Assembly (NCBI RefSeq): GCF_002234675.1
Contig: NC_019860.2
Span: forward strand, 16,298,536-16,362,535
Source: Oryzias latipes
Lineage: Eukaryota > Chordata > Actinopteri > Beloniformes > Adrianichthyidae
Direction of reading: 5' to 3'
DNA length: 64,000 nucleotides
Positions within the stretch are counted from its first letter, which is position 1. The number at the start of each line of letters is the position of its first letter. Made by a program: the position numbers and the translations under genes. Below the pieces are notes generated by a model. It saw nothing but the letters and a program-made list of their open reading frames with translations. It did not search any database and was not told where the DNA came from. Shown in pieces: positions 24,800-36,452 of this stretch.

Positions 24800-26225
24800 T
24801 TTACAAACTCAAGTTATTAAGCACCAACATAGAAACATCACAGATGATTAGACTGACCTCCCAGCATTAAAAAAAAAAAAAACGGCTGAAAATAGCTATG
24901 CGATCACCATGGTAACTGCTTCCTCACATAAGCATGCAAAGATGAGAGGATATTTACTTATGATATGGTTCACATATTTTAAAAGAATCTGTCTGTTTAC
25001 ATGATTTCTCCTTATAGTTACTTATCTTTCTCAGGATTGTGTTTATACATGAAAACTCTCTAAGAGGCAAAGATGGGCACAGGCTGTTTTGAAAGAGTGC
25101 ACTTGAAGGGTGTAGGACATTTTAAGACCAAAGTTTCTGAAACGGTTTTGCAAATCTCTTTACTTACAGAACCCAAAAGATTAAAAAAAAAAAAAAAAAA
25201 AACCTAGGGAATCTCTGTGCGTCAGGGACAAGGTAGAAAGTTTTTGATGATTAAAGTTTAAAGTCTTTGATCTCATGGGCAGAGGGTAAATGTGACCCTC
25301 CCTATATGTCAAATAAAGCTCTATCATTCCCATTAAGGCACAATTTAACATAGTCCATAAATGCTTTCATGTCCCCTGGAGCCAAAACTCATTTGAAATC
25401 AACAGTAGGCTAGTCAGGCGAGTCCAAATTGGACCATGTTGCTGGTAATGTTGCTGGGATATTTCAGAATCAGAATCAGAAATACTTTATTGATCCCACA
25501 CGTGGGAAATTTGTTTGTCACCATAGCAACTGAAAGCAGAGGGAAAAAAAGACTAAGAATAATTTAAAAAAAACAAGAACAAAGAAAATGTAGCATAAAT
25601 GCATACAAGGTGGTATAATTTAAAATGATTTAGGATCCCTCTGCGATCATTTTTTGATCTACTGAAAAAGATAATCACTAAATTAATTATGATGATGCCA
25701 TCATTAGCCCCAAAACTGTTGTATTCGAGGACATAGTTTCTGCAGAGCGACAGAAGTTCTGTCTAAATTTGTATTTAATTACTTTACAAACTGGTTTGAA
25801 CCCACCAGGATTTCTGTATTTCAAGCTGTAATACCAACAGTGTGCCACCAGGAGGTGCTGCTGTATCACCTTTGACAGAGTTTTTTGCATAAATGTCTCA
25901 AATGCTTCTTGTTTAAATATTAAAAGGTTAAATGATCAAAGGATTTTTTTCTTTGAGTTTTATCTTTTACTTGAATGATTTTTAATCAGAAATTATGAAA
26001 CTGTGTCTGATTCCAGTTTTTTCAGGATTGTTGTTAAATATTGGAAGGGAAAAAACAAAAATTGTGACAGATGCAAATTCCTAGCAAATGAAGTTGCTAG
26101 AAAAGAAAGTTTCTGATTAAAAATAAGTGAATTGTTTTGAATCAAAACGTTGCCAATGAATTGAAAAAAAAAACACTACAATGTGAATGATTGCATCTAA
26201 GACTAGCAAGCCTCAGTTAGCAAAC
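24800..26225. other. Intergenic; LINE-tail-like piece at 25467-25515
   Basis: No gene seen. CAGAATCAGAAATACTTTATTGATCCC with GGGAAATTTG (25467-25515) resembles the 3' end of Rex/L2-like fish LINEs. A poly-A run occurs at about 25183-25202. Confidence 0.4.
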
Positions 26226-26227
26226 TT

Positions 26228-27290
26228 CACAGCTTTAAATCAAATCAAATCAAACCAAACTTTATTTATAAAATAGCGCTTCTCATGCAGTTGCGCAGTT
26301 CGAATCCCTTTAAAATTAAAAACAAAAAAACTCACAAAATTACAGTGAAAACCCAACCCACCCTTTACCCTTCCCACTCCCCTCCGTTAAAACATACGAC
26401 CCATGACCCCCAAGTACAAAGAATAATGACTATGTAACTTCTAAAAAAATAAAATAAAAAATATAAAGTAAGGCTTGGCTATGCTGTGAGGAAACCGTAT
26501 TTGGGAATCTCTTCACACCAGGAGCCAGCCTGGCCATAGGAGCATCGCCACAGTGCCCACCAGAACTGGGACAGCAACAGGGTCCACTTCACAGCCGTGA
26601 AGCTGCAAAGTTAAATTCCAGCTGCCCCAGCAAGGGTGCCAACTGCAGCAACATCCACAGACCGAGCCGGCAAGTCCTGGCAGAAAAGATCCCCACACGA
26701 AACACTGGGGCTAAAATCATGATAAGATACTAAAATTAAAGGGGTAAGATGTTTAGCCCTTGTGCTATCTCAGATGACCCCACCCTTACATTGACGTGTT
26801 CTCCCTACCATGACAAAGGTGGATAAAGGTGGAAATATTTCATGTAATCCATGGACACCAGTGAGGTTCACAAATCATTGAAGAAAAAAGGTTCAGAGCA
26901 CTGTCTAGTGGGTCTAGATGACCCAACTCCCAATGTTAAAGTGCCTAGGATAGCACAAGGGTTACAAAAACATAAAATTGAGAATAAGATGCATAAAATG
27001 AAATTAAATACATATAATAGCCTATACTAAAACTAATAGAGTAAATTAGCAATTAATGTCAACTAAAAGCCTCTTCTTAAAGACCTCTACAGTCTCTACG
27101 GCCCTGAGGTTCTCCGGCAGGCTGTTCCACAGGCCAGGACCTTAATGGCAGAACGAAGTCTCACCGTGAGTTTTGGTTCTCATCTTAGGAACAACTAAGA
27201 GGCCAGCACCGGAGGACCTCAGGGTCCGCGAGGATTCATATTTTAAAAGAATATCAGAAGGCCCAAGACCGTGTGTGCAAGATGCTAATA
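26228..27290. repeat. Composite dispersed repeat split by a MITE
   Basis: The left part (26228-26752) starts CAAATCAAATCAAACCAAACTTTATTTATA, and the right part (26966-27290) contains CTCCGGCAGGCTGTTCCACAGG and CCGTGAGTTTTGGTTCT. Both recall one dispersed teleost repeat family from memory. The TTAA MITE at 26757-26961 sits between them. No coding capacity. Confidence 0.45.
26757..26961 (-). mobile_element. TTAA MITE, copy 3 (inverted)
   Basis: Same 205-bp family as at 18687 and 19043, but in the opposite orientation, with ends CCCTTGTG ... CACAAGGG. Flanks are TTAG and TTAC, each one change from TTAA, so this insertion looks older. Confidence 0.85.
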
Positions 27291-27299
27291 TTTATTCCA

Positions 27300-30200
27300 A
27301 TATTGTGCTTAACACTTAACACTTTGCAGTAATTTATCAAATACTTTTTAAAAAGATTAGATGTCAATTTATTTCCAATTGAAGTGGCATCGTATTATGG
27401 CGTCTTACATTACTTCTTTTTTGTGTATCACCTGTATTTATGTTCTTTTTTTAACTTAAACATCTTTGATGCGTCTACTGACAAATATTATCCCCCCCCC
27501 CCTTTCCAAACGTTTATCTCTCACTCATGGTGGTATTTGGTGTTATTTATTGTTAATTTATTACAAGAAAAAAACTTAAAAGATTTCATTTGGGAATTCT
27601 AATAGGACAGTCAAGCACATAGATTATGTTTTAGGTGAGATTTTAAAATGAAAATAATTTGATTTATAAAAAATAAAACTGAGCAACTCTATTGGCAGAA
27701 TTACTACCAAGAAGAATATGAATGAATAAATGAATATTCATTTATAATAAAAACAGGCTGCAACAACTGTAAAGCACAGTGGTGGAAGGGTAATGATTTG
27801 CGTATATTCTTGCTTGATACTTTTTTAATTTTTTAAAATGTCAAGCAAAATTTACTTCATATTATATACTTTAAAAAATGTTTAAATTCAAATCCACAAC
27901 AGGGAAGCTTACAGGTATGACAGTAATGTCATTTTGTGACAATTACAATGTTTTATTTTTATTCTTTGTATTATGAAGTGTCAGGAATCAACATTACTTA
28001 AAAAAAAAAAAAAAAGCACAGATGAAGCTTGAGTTCCGAGTGGCTTGACGCTTTGAATGGAGATGATCAGGATGTAAACACAGATGTACAAACACTCCAT
28101 GTTATTTTGGTCGGTTCCTGCAAAAAACTCTCAAAAAACCCCAAATGGATTAGAACAAACTCGAAAATATTGGTTTAGTGTCTTTAAAGTTGCATTAGGA
28201 CAGTCTTTGAGCACAGACAAATGAGTCACCCTGCACTTTGTTTGTTTTTTTAAATAGAATTTCCAGTAGCTTTCTGATCTAAAATAATTCACAAACCACT
28301 GTTAAAAAGAGTCTCTAATCACTGTTCTGTTAAAAAAATGGTCCATCTTGATTAAGGAAATAGGTAAAAATGATCATAGTCATATTTTTATGTATCCATT
28401 TACAGATTTAATTTTTAAATACATGACAAAAAATCAAAATTACAGACTAACAGACATGTTAAAAATAGAAAAAAAAGCATCTTTCTCAGCAGGTTGTGCA
28501 GGCCACACTACAAAAAATAAAAGCAAATGTTTCGCAGGTAGAGTCAAAACTCACTGCTGCAGAGTTTTTCACATTTAAACACATCTACTATTTCAGGATT
28601 GAACACGTCTGAATTCATGCAAGCATTCATGCCACCAGACACAGCAAAGGAGTGCTCATTTTCAAAGTAAAAATTGCTTCTTTTTTTGTGGCAATTTTGA
28701 TGTCTTTTTCCATTGATTTTGTTTTTCCTTTGAATGGGCTGTGTGTGCTTGCAGGTGATGGAAAGAAAAAAGGCTTGGCATTAATCCTGTACGCCCGTGA
28801 AGCATTATGACGTGACACAGTCAATACGGGGAGCAAGCAGCATACCTTCAACTAAAGTCTGATGATTGATGACTTGAGATAACTGTGTTCCTTGGCTGGT
28901 GTGTTCTGTGCTCCTTGATTATCCCTCGGAAACGCAGGAATCAGAAAATTGCAAACACTCGTTAAGAGTTTCTCCCAAAACAACACATTTTCTGCAACTA
29001 TCGGACAAAGTTTTATCGCTCTGTAAAGAGTCATAATGCAAAGTTTGTGCTGCTGAAGTTACAGAGTTTTCACTGAAAGAGGTCACAGCACTGTGAGAGG
29101 CGGCGTGGTACAAGACCTGACCTGTTTCAAGCAATTGAATGCTGCGGGATGCTTTTGTTGTGACAGGTCTGCTTCACGCGTCGTGTAAAACTCTGATGGG
29201 CCTCGTCTTTATTTGACTCCATGGTAACAGCGTTAAATGCGTTCAAATATCTCCCTAAAGCAAATCCTTCTGTGTGTGGCAACAAGTTTTTTTTTTACTT
29301 AGGCTCACAATGAACCAGTGTTACAATCAAATTTGATGAATGTTTTAATGGGTTTTGGGGTACTTTTGGGTTCCCATGCAGCAACCAGAGAACTGTTCAA
29401 GTCACCTCAAACACACAAATTCTTTTCAAAAAATTAGCTTAAGTGACATTCCCATTTAGCTCTCACCCTATATTGCCCTGTAACTAAAACCTTGAAAAAG
29501 AAAAAAAGTAGCAAGAGTTATTTTGATTTTTTTCTATTAGAATGGGTCAATATTAGTGCAATTTGAGAGGTAAAGAGAAGGAAATTCTTCAATTTTAAAG
29601 TCCCATCATCTTCTCATCTATCTGCAAAGTGTTCCCAGTGGAATTTTAAATATGATTATGCTGTTTTTTTAGCCAAAACAAAAAAAACAACCTGTGTAGT
29701 TTTTTTGGACATAGTTTCTGCAGAGCGGATGCATTCTTTAGAAACGCACCTCTGAGTTTACAGACCCTCATACCCCTAACCTAACCTTACTGGTGCAACA
29801 AAAATGGCAGGCAAGACGAGGAAAACAAAGGCACATGGATATATTAGTCTACAAGTGAATGCATCAGAATGGAGCACAGGAGGAAGCTTTAGGCTTGAGG
29901 TTATAGCTCCTATGTCAAACCTACAAGCTTTTTTCCTTTTTTCATCTGCTCCTGATTCACAACATTTGAATAAACAAATATTCTAAAACGCAATTTAAAG
30001 CTTAATATTGTTTATAAATGTCTCCCACCGCGCGTGAAGTGCAACAAGAAAATGTTAAAAACACTAAACTCCCGATTTTAAGACAATCGGAGTGGGTCTT
30101 TTAATGTGAAGGTGACAGCAAAATGCCCCTCAGGAGGGATTTACCATTAGATAAGAGCAGTCGATTGCTTTGGGCCCCAATCTATTCTGGAGCTCCGTGA

Positions 30201-31160
30201 TTATAAAAATGTCTAATCTGTTTACTTATAATGTTTTTATTTATGTTATTATTTGCCACGTCATTTGAAAACCCATTGCAATTAAATAACTTCAAAAGCC
30301 TGTGTGATATGTGTCGTATCCCCCCCTTCAGGTGACCACAATGGAGCATTCCATGAGGGAGTCAAATTGACCACCATGTCCGCCCGCGAGGCCGCCGTTT
30401 AGTTTGAAATTTAAGACCAAAGCAAAAACGGGACAGACGGACTATAGTAGTTTTGGAGAACTGTAGCAGCAGGAAAAGGTAAAAAAATAAAGTTCTTAGC
30501 AGCAAACCTTTCAAAAGTTTGGCAATTTTAAGGGTGTTTGAATGTAACTTTGTTGAAAGTCGCACTAATTCACAAAAAAGTAGAATGCTATTGCTAGTCG
30601 TTACAATGCTAACGCTGTTATGGGAGTGACAAACCTGTCCCAATTTATTTTAATAGAAACGGCAAAGTGATGACGGTAGCATCTTGTGAGTGATAGACAT
30701 GATACTAGTATGTGATTTACTTCAAGTCGACCCAAAAGCTCAGGAGGAAACTCTTGTTTTCCTCCTCTTTTTAGCCCTCGTGCCCTAGTAAAAACACTCA
30801 ATGATTGAGTCAATCATTTATCATTGCAGTTAACGGTGAAACTTAAGCAGGAATGCTGAATGCACGCTGCCACACACTGGAGCCAGCAGTGGATGATACC
30901 GACAGGTAAGACCACACCTATCATGAATGCTGTTACAATGAATGAGGAGGGCTTTTCCAAAGTAAAAACACATTTTTCTGCAAAGAATTTGTGTGTGGAG
31001 GGAGGTAAAACAACTTAAGTATGGCAGAATTTTAGGAGAAATGGAAGAAAATAAAAATGACAGCTTTCTTTATTTTTGCTTTTTGTGGCTATTATTAACC
31101 ACCTTGTTTTGTTATATTGCAGCATTTAGCAAAATAAGAAAGGCTGAGACAATAGACGGA
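27300..31160. other. Intergenic, no gene seen
   Basis: About 3.9 kb of AT-rich DNA with short homopolymer runs (for example poly-C at 27491-27502 and poly-A near 28000). Open frames are short and without recognisable domains. Confidence 0.45.
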
Positions 31161-31170
31161 GGGCCTAAAA

Positions 31171-32300
31171 CAGGGGTCGGGAACCTATGGCTCGCGAGCC
31201 ATATATGGCTCTTTTGATGGTCACATGTGGCTCGCAGACAAATCTTTAATTATACTTTTTTTTTTTTTTTCATTAGACCAGTCCTCGGCGCGATGCGATG
31301 CCAGAGGCGCGCAGTAGTAGCGGTGCTTAGAGAGAGAAATCTGCGCCAGCACTTTCAGTTTACTATTATCTATTATTTCACAGAGTTTGTGCCAGCTGAA
31401 AACCTGTGAATTGCCGGGGCTAAAACTGCGCGCTCCCGTCTCTGAGAAAGAGCGCGCAGTTGTGGGGACGGGATGTGTGAGGAAGAAAGCAGAGGGTGGG
31501 GGTGAGGGGTTGTGGGGACCGGCAGCAGGTGAATCGCGCAGGGATTATAAAAACGTAAAACCCGCTGCCTGTCACTCACTGTGGCGTGTGTGTCTGGCTC
31601 CCCGTCTGCATGTGAGCAGTCTTTGTCACATCTAAAGAACATTCAGACCAACCTACGACCACGTTTAACGTCTCAACGCCTGCGTGAAGCAGAAACTCAC
31701 CACGGATCAACCAGACTAGACCATCAGCAAAACTACCACGAGAAATACTCATCATTTATTAGCAACAGCATAACAATGTTATTGAAAAGAATCCACAGAC
31801 TTATTCTACTTTAAAAATGTTGAAATTACATCAAATGCACACATTCATTTGTATATTTAGTTTTAAACATATTGTCGCGGACTGAGTTTAACTTGTCTGT
31901 TAGGCCGAGTTATAAGTTCTGGAGTTCTGGAACGCATCAAGCAGAGATCTGATTGGCTCTCAGTTCTGTCGCTCAGCCTGTTGTTAGGTAATTTGGACCA
32001 ATGGGGTTCAGCTATGGGCCGAATAAGGGAAATGGAAGGGCTGGAGCGGGAGCAGGGGAATATAAAGTTAGGAGAAGCGCTCTCATCATGTCTCGCTGGA
32101 GAGATTCAGAAGTTGCTGAATTAATTGTACAGCGTTTGTTGTGGTCTGCAGTAACCAGAATAAAGAACCTTAAAAGAGGTTAAGTCTCCGTGCCTCAGTG
32201 TGGGAAAGGGACACTACATTATTGTCTGGCTCTTTGGAAATTACATTTAAAAATATGTGGCGTTTATGGCTCTCTCGGCAAAAAAGGTTCCCGACCCCTG
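31171..32300 (+). mobile_element. hAT DNA transposon remnant, 1130 bp
   Basis: Inverted ends CAGGGGTCGGGAACC ... GGTTCCCGACCCCTG and a perfect 8-bp target duplication GCCTAAAA (31163-31170 and 32301-32308). A transposase trace remains at about 31610-31690: CEQSLSHLKNIQTNLRPRLT, a piece of the hAT C-terminal dimerisation region. A likely solo LTR interrupts it at 31873-32218. Confidence 0.9.
31873..32218 (+). mobile_element. Candidate solo LTR nested in the hAT element
   Basis: A 346-bp segment begins TGTCGCGGAC and ends GGGACACTACA. Inside, in the right order for an LTR, are CCAAT-like boxes (GACCAATGGGG), a TATA box (AATATAAAG, about 32059) and AATAAAG (about 32158). No internal retroelement genes are next to it. 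A clear target duplication is not visible, which lowers confidence. Confidence 0.5.
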
Positions 32301-32309
32301 GCCTAAAAT

Positions 32310-34265
32310 AACTCCTACACGAGCAACTGAGTGCTAAACTCATCCTTAGTGGGACTCAATTTTTAATTTAATTTAATACTAAAGACTTGAAAGCGACTTT
32401 TTTTTAGGATGGAAAAATACTTTGAAACACCTGCAAATGGGGGCTTAGACTTTTCCCCCCCCCCAATGTAGTTAATAAACATGGATGATATTAAGGTACG
32501 TTGTGTTTTTAAAGGTCTGATCTTATTTTGGATCTATTGAAAAAGTCTTCTCAGTGGTCTTCTAGGCATAATTATGTGGTTTTTAGCCAAAAAGACATAG
32601 GACATAGTTTCTCCAGAGCGGCAAAGTTCATTAGAAATTCCCCTCTTAAGTTGTGGGCGGGACCATTGGCTCGGAGCAAGCAGGCAATTGTTGTAACTTT
32701 ACATAAAATAAGTGGGTGCATCTTCCCGCATCACATGTTTTAATTAATTTTTTTTTTTTTTTTTTTTTGCAGCATCCCTTCTTTCCCCGTCCCGAGCGTG
32801 CGGCCTGACCCAACTGCTGCGTAGCGAAAAATGATGCACGCCTCGCGCCGCTGGGCAAAATGTTGGCTCATTATCCAGATGCCTGCTGGGAGGCTTGTCA
32901 GGTAGACCAAAGGCGTTTTAAAAACTATCACAAACAAAAACGTAGTGTGAAAATGAGGTTTATAGAGCAAATTGTGTCCCAAATTATTAAGCCATGTGAT
33001 TTAATAGATCCAAATGCGTTTTCACTGTATTTGGAAAAGAGAAAAGTCTGCAAATCTTTGTTGGTTATGAACAATTAAAAGCGAAAACTGTTGGAAAAGT
33101 ACAAGTTTGACGAGAACAGAAATTGATTTTTACGGTTTGTGAAAAATCCCAGATGACAGCTTCCACTATATTTTTAGTTAGTAAACTGTGATTTTGTACG
33201 CCGCTAGTCTTTTTACACAATATTATCATGTTTGCTAACAGGGTTCAGCCTTAAACAACGTTATCCTCTAATTAGAAAATCTTTTAAATCTAAATAAAAT
33301 TTAGTTTTGTTTTAGAAAAAAAAAACCCACATAAAGCTGCTATGTCTGGGATCAACGTAAATAAGTTATCAGTTAAAAAAAAGTTCTTGTTTTTGTGTTG
33401 ATTCAAGAGCTGCTGTGGCTCTCGTTTACCTTCATCTGATGTTTTTTTGTTTTTTTTCTGAGTGTGTGTGTGTCTACAAGGTGAATTATGTCAAAAAGAT
33501 AACAACTGATTACTTTCTGTGAATCATAGTTGGCTGCTTTTGCAAGGACTGATGCCTGAAGGCACAATTATCCAGACTTTCGTGGGTAATTCTCAGAGTC
33601 AGGGTTTGAAGGCACAATCAATGAAAAACCTAAATAAAAGATTCTGTACTTGAGGGCAAATTCCATGTTTTTATCAGAACAAGCCCCTAAAAACAGCTGC
33701 TTTTTTTTCTCTGGTTTTGTGAGCAGAAATTGCAGATAACAACGGCAAATATTTTATTTCAAATATACTGGTGGAGACTAAAATCCCAACTTCCACCAGC
33801 TTTACTTTGGACCCAGTGGGTTTACAACCCCAGCGCCCCCGAGAAAGCCCAGCTGCCGCAGTCAGCTAGCATGAAATATTGGAGGAAAAGTTTAGCTCAT
33901 CACTGGAATGTTTCCAGCTTGTGATGATGTATTTGAACCAAGCCCTGTTGACATTCATCCATGTACATTTTGGACTGATAAATACTTTGGGACTGTTACT
34001 ATAGGTATTAAAACAAAGTTCACAAAATGTCCTGAAGTAGTCACAAAAGTTTAAGTTTTCCAATTATGAGTGACAGGACACTGGAGAATTGTTGTGATCT
34101 GCTGCTGGACGGCACCTTTTCCATCACCTTCAGTCACTTTGCTCACCTGGCAGGTGTGGGCCAATAATCCTGGTTTGTACCTGCTAGGGATATAAGCCAG
34201 AGGAACCTTAAACAAAGAAGCAGAGCAGGAGGTTGAGTGGGAGCAGAGTGTTGGTTAGAAAAATG
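32310..34265. other. Intergenic, no gene seen
   Basis: AT-rich, with a long poly-T near 32748-32768. No coding signature or recognised repeat. Confidence 0.45.
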
Positions 34266-34273
34266 TCTGCTAT

Positions 34274-34916
34274 CAGTGATGTGCAGTCAGGAGAGGTAGG
34301 TGAGGCTGTGCCTCACCTGTCATTATGGTAAGAAAAGAGAAAAACTAAATTCAATTATTATATTTAATCAGTAATTTGTGCTTTGCAGTCATTTTCCATT
34401 TAAGGTGTTTTTCTTTTCAAAATCGCTGAATTTCCGCATTTGCCGTTCAGATACTAAGAAGTGACGTGCGATGAGGCACCAGCCCGCTGAGCCTCACCTT
34501 GGATTGCGCAATACCTATGCCGTCAGACGGTACTGCTGTCTCTCTGGATTTCGGTTCAATCACTTGTACTATATGAGCTGAGTTTATATAATTTAGCAGA
34601 TGTATATGATGTACAGTGTTTGTTTTTATAAATAACTGTATGTGAGGGACGTGTTTCTTGTGCTGAGCGCTAAACGCCGGCAAAAAAGCTGCTGGGTGAG
34701 GCCAGCAGTTCTCATGCCTCATGTTAGGGGGCGCCGGTGAGCCCTGAGATTATGATGCTAGAAAATACTAGAAGAAGTGATAGCAAGCGGCAAGTCATTT
34801 TCTTCAGAAGGAGCGGCGTATGGACTTTATTTACAAGTAAAGGTAAGACGATAATAACGTTTGCGCTTTTTTGACGTCAGTGCCTCACCAGCCATTAACA
34901 TCACCGCACGTCACTG
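34274..34916 (+). mobile_element. Nonautonomous hAT element, 643 bp
   Basis: Ends CAGTGATGTGCAGTCA ... CGCACGTCACTG are imperfect inverted repeats, flanked by the perfect 8-bp duplication TCTGCTAT (34266-34273 and 34917-34924). Internally it carries short inverted GTGAGGC/GCCTCAC words near both ends and no transposase. Confidence 0.85.
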
Positions 34917-34927
34917 TCTGCTATAAT

Positions 34928-35051
34928 GCCGTGGTGCAGAAGTAGAGTGCTCAACCCCTGATCGAAAGGCCACAGGTTCGGTTTTGCCCAAGTGTCCTTG
35001 GGCAGAACGCTGAACCCCATTGCTCCTGGTGGTTATTGGTTGGCGCCGGTG
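34928..35051 (+). mobile_element. tRNA-derived SINE, 3' truncated
   Basis: A-box-like GTGGTGCAGAAGTAGAGTGC (34931-34950) and B-box-like GGTTCGGTTTTGCCC are spaced as in a tRNA promoter, followed by the same body as the SINE at 13499 (GTCCTTGGGCAGAACGCTGAACCCC, then GGCGCCGGTGT). It stops at about 35051, where a CTACGTTCACACCG repeat begins. Confidence 0.65.
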
Positions 35052-36028
35052 TAAAGCTACGTTCACACCGCCATCGGTAACATGCATTCAAGCGGCTGCT
35101 TTAAATGAAAACTCAATGTAAATTGGTTTTGGGCTTCTGCGTTCAGTTTCTATTACTGTTTTTGGATTTACATACAAAACGCTTGGCAATTGAATGCCCA
35201 TTGAAAGTTAAACCAAAACTAATTGGCTAATTAAGCAAATAACTATTGTCAGTTGGGGTATACTAAGCCTGGTCTGCAAAAATGTAGCCTTAAAAGAAAA
35301 GAATAACTGTTTTTCAAGAAAAATTGTCCTATTTTCTGTCACTTTTTAAATTGCAAAATATTGTAAGTTAAACATGTCTTACTAACAAGAATTTTTTTCC
35401 CAAAATAAACATTCTTGGTAAGACTGTTTTTCTTGCATCATTAGCATAATTTTTGTGTGTATTTTAAGACATTTTTTCAAATTTTAAGAATGTGACTTAT
35501 TTCAAGGGGGCTTGCTTTTGCAGTGTGATGAAATAAAACAGTAAAGGTGTTTGACACTTTCATTGTTGACACATGTACACGCATGCAGGGGGGATGCAAT
35601 AGTTCACTTCCCCTTGATTCAGTTCAATGGCATAACATACTATTTGGTTTTAAAGTCAGAACTGTGGCATCCCTCGTAACTTTTACCCATACGTATTTTT
35701 TTGTCTTCAAATTTTGAGCCTGAAAGACCACCAATTTAAAAACTGAGAGTACAGATCGAAGCCTGTAGAAACTATCAACAAAAACAATTTTTTTTCTATT
35801 CTGGTCACTTTCAGTGCATCAGTTTAATGTATAGTCCTAGTTTGATATCAGCTTGTTGGCCCAGTAACCAGTCAGTCACAAATGGGGCTTTCCCTCCTCT
35901 AGTTGCTTGAAATAGCACAGTTAAAACATTAAAAACGACTTCATAAAACAAGAGAAAGGGCGCTCATTCCTCAGTCAAGATCACAGATTTATGGAGCGCT
36001 ACTGCCTCCACTCCCATCCCAAATCGAA
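35052..36028. other. Intergenic; possible TGTTCACAC-family end at 35055
   Basis: GCTACGTTCACACCGCC at 35056-35072 resembles the ends of the repeats at 8935, 37370 and 48300. No gene in the rest. Confidence 0.35.
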
Positions 36029-36068
36029 GTGAGGGAGTCAAAAAAAAAGTGAGGGAGTCAAAAAAAAA
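36029..36068. repeat. Two 20-bp direct repeats
   Basis: GTGAGGGAGTCAAAAAAAA-type unit twice in tandem, upstream of the collagen gene. Confidence 0.85.
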
Positions 36069-36332
36069 GAAAGAAAAGGGCCGGACTTCCCTCCAGTTTC
36101 TGCAAGCTGAGCCAAACTTCAGAGAGGAAGAGACAGTCCTAACTTTTGGAACGGCGATGCTGCTGCTGCTTCTCATCATGTTATGAGCATTGGGTGATCT
36201 GCAGACTGCCAGCCACTTGAAGAAGATCCTTCACATGGAACCAAGTTTTGAATGAAGAATCCCTCATTTTCCTCTTTGCACTGCTTTCCTAAATCTCCTG
36301 CATAACTTTTGAGGGATCGGCAGCATTGTAAG

Positions 36333-36444
36333 GTATGGATTTTTGGTTTCTCGCATGCATGCTTGCTAAAACATCTTTTCTTTTTAAGTGATCCAGCTCT
36401 TTTTCCCCTGAAGGCAGTTTTTTTTTTATGTTTAGTCCTCTCAG
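36333..36444 (+). other. Possible 5' UTR intron of the collagen gene
   Basis: A donor-like GTATGG follows CATTGTAAG at 36332, and a pyrimidine-rich acceptor (TCCTCTCAG) ends at 36444, 8 nt before the start codon. This would place a noncoding exon upstream of 36332. Inferred from splice-site appearance only. Confidence 0.35.
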
Positions 36445-36452
36445 GGAAAGTC

